Shown here: piece by piece, positions 56,470-64,000 of the stretch
Layout of the letters: each line of letters starts with the position of its first letter
Numbering within the stretch: position 1 is the first letter of the stretch
NCBI RefSeq assembly: GCF_000516985.1
Contig: NW_006917093.1
Coordinates: forward strand, 2,108,001-2,172,000
From: Pestalotiopsis fici W106-1
Lineage: Eukaryota; Ascomycota; Sordariomycetes; Amphisphaeriales; Sporocadaceae
Length of the DNA stretch: 64,000 nt
Direction: 5' to 3'
Made by a program: the position numbers and the translations under genes
Notes under the pieces: model-generated
Databases searched by the model: none
Told to the model about the DNA's origin: nothing
Seen by the model: the letters and a program-made list of their open reading frames with translations, nothing else

Positions 56470-58299
56470 TTAGAATTGCGTCTCTCCCAGAGCCGTGTCC
56501 CGGTGCACCTCCTCGAAGCTAAACTTGAGTAGAACCGTACACTTTGTCTCCTTTCCGTGGGGGTCCAGCATCCTCACGAAACGCCACTCGTCCTTTGCAA
56601 CATAGGCCAGTCGGACGGCGGAGACGGCAAAGATGGGGTTGATGGAAAAGGACTCATCGCTCTTGACCAGCATACGCAGAAAGACGAGCTCATTCTCCTC
56701 GTACTCCCACTCAAGCGTCTCGTCCCACAGCGGCTCGTTGGCCGGCGGGTTCTCGCCCCGGTGCAGCAGGCCCAGCGTGTGCTGGCGGTAGTGCTTGGTC
56801 CGGTGCTTGGCCAGCTCCTCGCCCATGTCATCGGGGTGGAAGAGAGTGCAGGTCAGGTACGGCTTAATGTCGTCGGCGGTCCGGCCGTCGAGCAGAGGCA
56901 CGTCGGTCGCGCCCGCTACTTCGAGGCGGAGCTTGATCTTCTTGCCCGTGTTCAGGCGGCCGTTGCCTCCGGCGCGCAGCGGAGCGGGCTTGAGCACGTA
57001 GCCGTCCGAGCCACTGAAGAGGGCCTCGTTGAGCTGCAGACTGGTGCCAAAACTTTGCCAGTTCAAGGCGCAAATCTGGGCACCAATGGCCCAGAATGTT
57101 GCCGGTTTAAGGTTGGTCGAAGAAATACGTGTTCCTGATCGTTGTTAGAATAAAAGTAACTGCAAATTAGTTTTTGAACACATACCCTTGGGGAAAACGC
57201 GCATCAAATGCTTCGAGTTGTGAATCGCAATCTTCTCATTGTTGCCAGGCATGTGCGATGCAAGCTGGACCTCTGACACGTTGATAAGATGGTCATGAGG
57301 ACCGTTCTTCATCTGCGGCTCCTCGAACCACGAGTTGTCGACGGGCTTGACCGACTGGGCATAGACACCGAGCTCGGCCAGCTCGGGGATGATGCCCGAC
57401 TTGGGCGCGGCCTTTTTCTGAGCCTTGTAGTCGTGGCGTGCCTGTCTCTCCGTCTCTTCCTCCTCCTCATCGCTCGACGAATCGGACGACGAGGTGTCCT
57501 TCTCGTCCGTAAAGTGGTACTCGACAATGAGCACAATCTTGGATCCGAGATCGTCCAGTCGGACCTGGGCGTCGTGACCTTCTTGCTCTTCGTGGCCCTT
57601 TTCTCTCACGGCCTTGCTGAGCAGTCGATCGCCCCAGACCTCCTTCATAATGGCAACCAGCCTCTCCTGGCCATGCTGGCTACAGTGGTTCTCGAGAGAC
57701 AGCAAGATTGGGGCCGCGCGGTATCCCTGCTGGTCCTTTGCATCGGCAGCCTCCTTGTCGACGACATCACGAATGGTCTCACACACGGAGCGGAAGGGAA
57801 TGTGCGACACGAGCGTGTAGCCGTGGGTGACCTTGGGCTCCTCCTTGTCGTCCTCGTCATCCCAGGCGTCGATCTCGACGCAGCGGGCGCCCGTGTTGAG
57901 CGCCGTCCGGTACGCCTCGGCCGACGATTTGCCCGTCAGCTGGTGGGCGAGCAGATAGGTGTTGTGGCTGGAGCTGATAAAGTACTCGGCGAGCGGGTAC
58001 GATCTGTCCGTCACCTCGGGCGGCACGTTGATGTGCGGTAGGTCGAGCAGGGCATCGAGAACGGGGCCTGGGCCGTCCACGTCCAGACCGGCTTCCGCCT
58101 CTGCCACCACACCCCGATCGACCAGGAACGACTTGAGGGCGTGGCTCACGCGAAGCTCGTGCCGGGTGAGGGCCGTTGACCGCGCGCCGTGTCCTCCACC
58201 AGCGATGGTATAGTCATCGATTGATCCGCCAACGTCATCCAAGCTATTCTCGTGAGTGCTGGACCCAAATGGGTTGAGCTTCCCGAGGAGCGACGCCAT
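56470..58299 (-). CDS. Phosphoinositide-specific phospholipase C
   Basis: Hydrolyses phosphatidylinositol 4,5-bisphosphate to diacylglycerol and inositol trisphosphate, in calcium signalling at the plasma membrane. Exons 58299-57186 and 57134-56470, giving 592 aa. X domain: SSSHNTYLLAHQLTG (first catalytic His), CVEIDAWD, then THGYTLVSHIPFRSV (second catalytic His) and LSLENHCS. An acidic Ser/Glu-rich X-Y linker follows (SSSDSSSDEEEEE), then the Y domain (PKGTRISSTNLKPATFWAIGAQICALNWQ read in two parts across the intron) and a C-terminal C2 domain ending with VLLKFSFEEV. No PH domain is seen and the N-terminus before X is short with only a possible EF-hand remnant, as in several small fungal PLCs. 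Convergent with the cupin gene. Confidence 0.93.
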
Positions 58300-59252
58300 G
58301 GTATCAAGCTACAAAGCTTCTTGGTGAATGTGGATTGATCAAGGAAGATCCCTAGAGGTTTGGTCCAATGGGTTTGTGGCGCCAAGCTGCAGCAGGCGAA
58401 TAGCCAATGTAGCTCCGTTTATTCCTTTTTTGATATTTACACACAGTTGCACCTCTCTCTGCCTCAAATGAATGAGCAACGGATAGTCGCACCGGATGAA
58501 ATTCGCGTTCTTGTCAGTGTTTACGAGACGGAGGGCCACCCTTAAGCATTTGAGCTGGCTGCTGACACTTGATTGTCGGTCAAGAGCCTCCACAACCAAT
58601 GATGCCGCCTAACCGGCGGGGTAGACCAATAGGCACGACTTCAGCCCTTTCAGATGGAGCTGACACCGCCTCGATCTCTCACTGGAGTCAATAGGGGGCA
58701 TGTGCGTTATTTGGCTCATCCGTGCTGATCTTGTGAATCATTCGTCTTGGGAATCCTTTTGAGACAAGCGACGCCTTATCCACTCGAGAAAGTAACATGA
58801 TAGTCAGCTGCAAGATATAATAAACTCAACTCATCGCAGGCTAGCTTCTTATTGGTCAATTGCACAAGAGGGGCTCAAAGTCATCTGCAGGAAATAATTC
58901 CAGACTTGTGTGCTACGATGCACGGTACCTGGAGCTAATGTAGGAATAATATGCAAGATCGTGCATGTTCACTTTAGCAATACATAATTTATTATTTTAG
59001 ATTCTTGTATCCCCTCGAATAGCTACTATCAAGTTTATATAAGCGAAAAAAAAGGCAGCTGCCCCAACTCCTATCGCCAGCACTTGATCGTTCGTTCGCA
59101 CTTCATATGAATATCGTATCCTTAAAACAGAAAAAGTGGTATACAGCATCCAGTCGCCGCCATTCAACACTCAATCTTTGTCCATCCAACCACTTGCAAA
59201 AATTTGTGCCGCAGTCTAGGTACTCATGCATTTTGAGTCCTGTATTGGCGAA
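58300..59252. other. Intergenic (0.95 kb), no gene seen
   Basis: PLC promoter and 3' flank of the giant ankyrin gene. No frame of note. Confidence 0.6.
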
Positions 59253-62200
59253 TCACTGGACCTCCCCTGTAATGTATCCAGACGGCCCTGGTATTTGTCT
59301 TCTGGCGTTCGGGCCTCCACCTAGACTTGCAGCAAGGTGGCTCTGACTGTCGACCAGCCTCTTCTGTTCCTTGATCCTCTTTTGGAACCGTTCGTCGGCA
59401 GCAAAGTCCATCCTTTCAGTCTCCTCTCGTTCTCTCAATCTGATACTACTGAGCTGGTTCGCATTGCCGACCCTCTCGTTACCCAAATCTCTCTCCCACT
59501 CCAACATCCTCTGCTGTTTTTGTGTCTCGTGGGCCAGCTCTGCGTCACCAAGCTCCTGCACCCGGCGGCGCGATGCTTCGGTCAACGCCTGCTGGTGTGA
59601 CACTTCGGCGCTCTGTTTCGCTCTCTGCTGAGCAAGTGTTCGTGCAAACAGTTCATCCTCAAGGCGTGCCTTGTCTTGTATCGCAGACAGGTCCGACTGA
59701 TGCGATCGTTTTCTTCTAGCGTCCTCGAGCTCGGCTTGATTGGCCCAAATTTGAGCTTGTACAGCTGCAAGCTCCTTGGAACGATTGATTGCAAGGAGGT
59801 GCTCTTCATCTTCACGGCGCTGACGCTGAAGGCGGGCCTGTCGTTCTGCCTCTTGATCTTGTAGAAACACTGGCATTCCAACTGCGTCTTCTGGTTGGTC
59901 ACCAGAGGTGGCGTAATAGACATCGGCCCCTCGGTTCGCCTTCAATAACTTCAACAGCTCCGGCGTGGCATCAGTCTGAGGCAGCACGCGAGAGACGTAT
60001 TGCGTAGGCGAGTACGTGTACTTGCCATCAGTGAACTGATTGAAGGGCTTGTTGATGAATTTCCACATGTCTGCGCGGAGAAGGACCTTGGTTGTCGTTA
60101 TCGGGTCTTTCGATTCCAAGGCAAGAAGAAGCACTGATTTTCCTTCAGACTGTATGGTGATGTCGGACTCTTGGAGAAGAAAATTTATGCACTTCTCCAT
60201 GGCTTTCTCGCGCATAGCTGTAATCTCGCCCGAGTCGGCAGCGTGGAGGCACAACTCGCCCAAGGCACTACGTCCATTGTGCTCTGGGCTTGGGCTTGGA
60301 AAGTCGGGGTCGTGCTTGTATTCCATCAATATCTGCATCGCCTGCAAGTTGAGTTCCCTCGCAGCATTATGTAGCGAGCCGTCATTTCTAGACGCACCAG
60401 CCGCAAGAAGGTTGGACATCATGGAAATGGCAAGGTCTCCACCTATTGCCGAGGCCATTGATAGCGGCGATCTTCCCATGGCGTCGCAAACATCAACCTC
60501 TGCACCAGCAAGCAGGAGTGATTTGACTAGGTCCGGTCGTCGTGTCTGGATTGCTAGCATCAAGGGACTGATTCGGCTCAGTCGCGTCTCGTAGTTGACT
60601 TTTGCCCCTCGATCAATGAGCATTTCAATAACGCCAGTGCTAATTTTCTTCTGTGGCTGCAGTAGCGTCCAAGTGATCAGATTGACCTGCTCTTCCTCAT
60701 CTATCTCAGGCAAGACTCTGGCACTGGTCATCTGATCGTGGTAGTAGCCAATATCAAGTAAAGCCTGCAACAGCTTCGTCGACCTAGGGAACTGTGACAA
60801 GGCCCGGATAATCACCGGCTCAGACTCAGGATCGGCAAACATGGTGTCTATCTGGTTGCCGTCATCATGGTACTCAACGAATAATTCAACGAGCTCTAGC
60901 ACTTCATCTTCTCTAGCGTGAGCATCAAAGACTTGAGGAAACGCAAGAGTCAATGACTCGGAATTCGGCTTCTCTTGCAGCAGCCTTCTCAAAAGGACAG
61001 GATTTCCTTGTGAGGCCACGTTACGTAGACCTTCACCATGATTGTAGTTGATATCTGCATCATACTTGAGCAACAGTTCGACAAAGTTGTCGGCAATATC
61101 TCCAGGGCTTTCCGCATGTGCGCCGAGGACTGCGACAAGCGCAGATCCCACTGCGTCTCCGGATGCACCCTTTCTCAATAGACAACGAGCAATCTCGAGG
61201 CCCCTGTCGGATAACCAGGATTGAGCATGGGCAGGTACAAATGCCTTGCCAAAAGCAAGTGAGGCCTCCTCGGGGGTAATCTTTGATTCTAAAAGTTGGG
61301 AGAATTGAGACGCTGACAACGTCCGTGTGGCATCAATCAACGTCTGACAACCATTTGCAGTCGGTGAAGCTCTGTTGGCGACCAATAATTGAATGATTCT
61401 TTCTTCGGGGTTCTCTTCATTGACAGCTTTGGTTAAAGCCAGGTGGACAGCATTGGGAACAGGCTTTCCTGCCTGGAATATCCATTCGAGCACAAGGAAC
61501 CGCGTATCCCTACTAAGACTCCAGCATGCATCCATTGCGCGCAGTAGTGTGTGCGACGAAGGCTTCTTTTGCTTTCCACCAACCTCTTCGATACATAACA
61601 GCATCTTCAAGTTGTCTAGAAAGGCGCTCTTTGTGGCCTTCACGATGGCTTCGCCTTCGTTGTAGTCGGGACTCGCTCCATAGACGAGAAGAAGTCGAAC
61701 CAGATTCGATCCGTTGTCGCCGAATCTTTCTGCTGATACCAACTGCATGTCAACAACATCGCCAGTCACTCCGTGCTGTAACAGGAGCTTCAAGATGGCA
61801 GCTCTGACTGCAAGATCTGATATTTCTGTGGCAGCTTGAAAGCCCTTTTGCAAGGTCTGCTGGCTAATATTCACGTCACCTGATAAAAGCATGCCTAACA
61901 CATCCGCAGATCCTGAACGGCAGGCCTCGATTATGGCTTGGCCATCTTTGTGTTCGACACTTCCACCGTTACGAACAAGAATCGTGCCAAAGTCGAGATC
62001 GCCATCAGTGGCTGCAGCTAACAGTGCGTCAGAAACCACCTCGCCAGAAGCACCGGCCTGCAGCAAGCTGCTCGCGGACATGCTGCGCGCTCTTTGGTCC
62101 CGAGCTTTTGTGGCATGTGTAAATGCTTTGTTTAGGATGTCGACCGAGAAGCTTCTCTTTTTCTTGTTGAGGATAAGATCCACAATATCCTGCTTCTCCA

Positions 62201-64000
62201 TCTCAATGGCTTTGATGAGGGCAACACCATCCTTGGCATCAGCATGAGATAGCAATAGGTTGATCAGAGGGATATCATCAGGATACGTTTGGACGGCAAA
62301 CATCAGCGCTCTATTAACTTCGCTTGATGCAATGCCTCCCTGAATAATCTTTTGTGCGAAGGCTATCCGGTCCATAGCATCCTTGATACGCAGGGCATGA
62401 GGCATAGCCCAGGCAAGGGCGCGCGGGTTAGGTTTTGCTGAGAAAAGGAGGTCTACCATGGGCCCGTTCGCCGCGCCGACTGCCCTCTGCAATGCTTCGC
62501 CGTCCTTTGCATTGACGTTGGCGCCATTTGCCAGCAGCGTTTTCAGCACAGAAAGGACTCTCTGGGAAGGTGGTGTTCTGAGAACACTTTGTACTTCGTC
62601 TATTAGCAACTGGCTCAGTGAATCCTTTGATGACACTCTCTTTAACAACATGTCGAGTTTTTCGGCCTTTGTTGGAATCGAGGCGAATCGGCCGAGGGCG
62701 ATCATGGCAATATGTAGCGTTTCTTGTGTTGGTTGACTAAGGTCGAGCACCATTTGGAGCAATTCTGGATCGGTGCTTTGAACGGCATACACGAGTGCGC
62801 TGCCGTTGTTGGCGTTAATATCTGCCCGACCTCGCTGCATTAATGTCACCACAAGATTCTTGTCTACGGACGTCGATTGGAGCAGAGTTGCCAGTGCCGT
62901 TGAGATTTCTGGTCCACCTTGCGATGCCCCGGCGTCAATGAGCATGCCGACCATTTGGCCCCTTTTAACCGGATCTTGTACCTCCATGGCTCTGGGCAAT
63001 GCCTTTGCTGCGATTTGAGGTGTTGGATTACTCTTCAACAACCTATGCAGAAGACTGACGTCTTTCTGTGCAATTGCAGCTGTGATACCGGCACCCTCGT
63101 TGAAGTTCACATCCGCATTTGAGCGCAACAGCAGCGCAATGAGCCTCTCGTCGCGGTGTGGTGGTGTTTCGTCGATGGCGTTCTGGAGTGCAGAATGCAC
63201 ACAAGGACCCGACAGCCCAGCAGCAAGAAACGCTTCAGTCATTTGATATCGTTCGAGTCGTGGTAGAGTTCGTACACTCGGATACACTTCCGCCATGGCT
63301 TCGTTTGACGGCCTTTTCTCGGCGGTGAGTATCAGCTTGGCAATTGGAATGATGCGGTTCTTGACGGCGAGCTGTAGAGCCAAGCCCCCCTTATGATCCG
63401 TGGAAGCGACAGCATGTCCCTCAAAGACCATACTTCGGGGGCCTCTCTTGAGATCTTTGTTGCCAACAATTTTGCCTCCGGGGAAAATGGGCGTCAGCAG
63501 TAATTTTGCAGCTTCGACATCTCCTAATTCAGTCACATTTATCAAAGCCTCGTCCAGCGGTAAGCCGGCCGCGCCTTTTTGTAATAACAATTTCAAGAGA
63601 GCATATCTGTCTTCGAATCTGATCTGCTGTGGCATGAGACTCACAGCTTCAGACGCGTGTATCGGGCTCAGCTGTGTATCTCCACTCAGCATTATGTCGA
63701 CAAGGTCGACTCTGCCGGCAGATACCGCTTTCCGCAGAGCCCGGGCATCTTGGTGATCAATCGATGCACCATACGACACGAGCATGTGCACCATCTCGAT
63801 GAAATCGGTAGCACTTGCCTGTACTAAAGCCCGAGCGACCGGATCACCTCCTGCACCAGCACAAAGTAAGACCTCGACCATAGCGAGTTTCTCGTTTGGG
63901 GTGATATTTTGGTGAGCCATGAGCTGGTCAAAGGCTTCGTTAAGTCCAATCTGTCCAGGCGGTTTGCAGCCGAGTATCAAAGCCAAAGCTATATCGCGTC
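59253..64000 (-). CDS. Giant ankyrin-type repeat protein, C-terminal part (partial, runs off window)
   Basis: Open frame of 1,582 codons with no stop up to the right edge; the true start lies beyond 64000. Most of it is helical repeats with ankyrin-like words (LLxxGAxVN, VDLLLS, ISPLMLAIQTRRPDLVKSLLLAGAEVD) set in a higher-order unit of roughly 130 residues: a GEAL..AV pair, a PxxxxLxxAF segment, then LLxxGASGxxVxxAL and the next LLLxxGADxNY. About seven or eight such units are visible. The last 180 residues are a charged coiled coil rich in Gln, Arg and Glu, ending GPSGYITGEVQ. Ankyrin stacks bind proteins, so a scaffold is likely. Full-length homologues in filamentous fungi may carry other N-terminal domains. 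Function unknown. Confidence 0.85.
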   Translation of the reverse strand, partial: RDIALALILGCKPPGQIGLNEAFDQLMAHQNITPNEKLAMVEVLLCAGAGGDPVARALVQASATDFIEMVHMLVSYGASIDHQDARALRKAVSAGRVDLVDIMLSGDTQLSPIHASEAVSLMPQQIRFEDRYALLKLLLQKGAAGLPLDEALINVTELGDVEAAKLLLTPIFPGGKIVGNKDLKRGPRSMVFEGHAVASTDHKGGLALQLAVKNRIIPIAKLILTAEKRPSNEAMAEVYPSVRTLPRLERYQMTEAFLAAGLSGPCVHSALQNAIDETPPHRDERLIALLLRSNADVNFNEGAGITAAIAQKDVSLLHRLLKSNPTPQIAAKALPRAMEVQDPVKRGQMVGMLIDAGASQGGPEISTALATLLQSTSVDKNLVVTLMQRGRADINANNGSALVYAVQSTDPELLQMVLDLSQPTQETLHIAMIALGRFASIPTKAEKLDMLLKRVSSKDSLSQLLIDEVQSVLRTPPSQRVLSVLKTLLANGANVNAKDGEALQRAVGAANGPMVDLLFSAKPNPRALAWAMPHALRIKDAMDRIAFAQKIIQGGIASSEVNRALMFAVQTYPDDIPLINLLLSHADAKDGVALIKAIEMEKQDIVDLILNKKKRSFSVDILNKAFTHATKARDQRARSMSASSLLQAGASGEVVSDALLAAATDGDLDFGTILVRNGGSVEHKDGQAIIEACRSGSADVLGMLLSGDVNISQQTLQKGFQAATEISDLAVRAAILKLLLQHGVTGDVVDMQLVSAERFGDNGSNLVRLLLVYGASPDYNEGEAIVKATKSAFLDNLKMLLCIEEVGGKQKKPSSHTLLRAMDACWSLSRDTRFLVLEWIFQAGKPVPNAVHLALTKAVNEENPEERIIQLLVANRASPTANGCQTLIDATRTLSASQFSQLLESKITPEEASLAFGKAFVPAHAQSWLSDRGLEIARCLLRKGASGDAVGSALVAVLGAHAESPGDIADNFVELLLKYDADINYNHGEGLRNVASQGNPVLLRRLLQEKPNSESLTLAFPQVFDAHAREDEVLELVELFVEYHDDGNQIDTMFADPESEPVIIRALSQFPRSTKLLQALLDIGYYHDQMTSARVLPEIDEEEQVNLITWTLLQPQKKISTGVIEMLIDRGAKVNYETRLSRISPLMLAIQTRRPDLVKSLLLAGAEVDVCDAMGRSPLSMASAIGGDLAISMMSNLLAAGASRNDGSLHNAARELNLQAMQILMEYKHDPDFPSPSPEHNGRSALGELCLHAADSGEITAMREKAMEKCINFLLQESDITIQSEGKSVLLLALESKDPITTTKVLLRADMWKFINKPFNQFTDGKYTYSPTQYVSRVLPQTDATPELLKLLKANRGADVYYATSGDQPEDAVGMPVFLQDQEAERQARLQRQRREDEEHLLAINRSKELAAVQAQIWANQAELEDARRKRSHQSDLSAIQDKARLEDELFARTLAQQRAKQSAEVSHQQALTEASRRRVQELGDAELAHETQKQQRMLEWERDLGNERVGNANQLSSIRLREREETERMDFAADERFQKRIKEQKRLVDSQSHLAASLGGGPNARRQIPGPSGYITGEVQ

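Overview
The window looks like nuclear DNA of a filamentous ascomycete, most likely a Sordariomycete and possibly Hypocreales. Genes have short (about 50-140 nt) GT..AG introns, lie on both strands with separate promoters, and include fungal families: an AA9 polysaccharide monooxygenase, a Zn2Cys6 regulator, a UstYa-like oxidase, a short secreted tyrosinase, two P450s and a DUF7708 protein. No bacterial operon, CRISPR array or rRNA was seen. I rebuilt the exon models by hand; apart from the partial gene, each model's exon lengths sum to a whole number of codons.

Layout. 521-2301 is a vacuolar-type zinc transporter. About 8.6 kb without a convincing gene follows (2302-10927), holding a 406-bp inverted-repeat element, simple repeats and long T tracts. 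10928-14584 is a folliculin-interacting (Lst4/FNIP) protein and 14899-16215 a secreted tyrosinase. A DUF7708 protein and an AAA ATPase (17137-22520) are divergent from one promoter; the ATPase seems to need a 4-nt micro-exon. 23251-24224 is an AA9 LPMO. 24590-33988 is accessory: Zn2Cys6 regulator, membrane-anchored M24 peptidase, MFS transporter and UstYa-like protein.

34801-40190 is a housekeeping island: spindle checkpoint protein Mad1 and mitochondrial CDP-DAG synthase Tam41. 41012-48101 is a second accessory block: P450, LanC-like protein, SAM methyltransferase and alpha/beta hydrolase. 49574-51251 is a RanBP3/Yrb2-type Ran-binding protein. A second P450 and a cupin (53127-56278) precede a phosphoinositide phospholipase C (56470-58299) and the C-terminal 1,582 codons of a giant ankyrin-type protein running off the right edge (59253-64000).

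The two accessory blocks have the make-up of small secondary-metabolite or modified-peptide loci, but neither has a recognisable core enzyme or precursor. The LanC-like protein keeps the zinc ligands and catalytic His of active cyclases and sits among tailoring-type enzymes, which makes 41-48 kb the most interesting system here. Its function is inference only.
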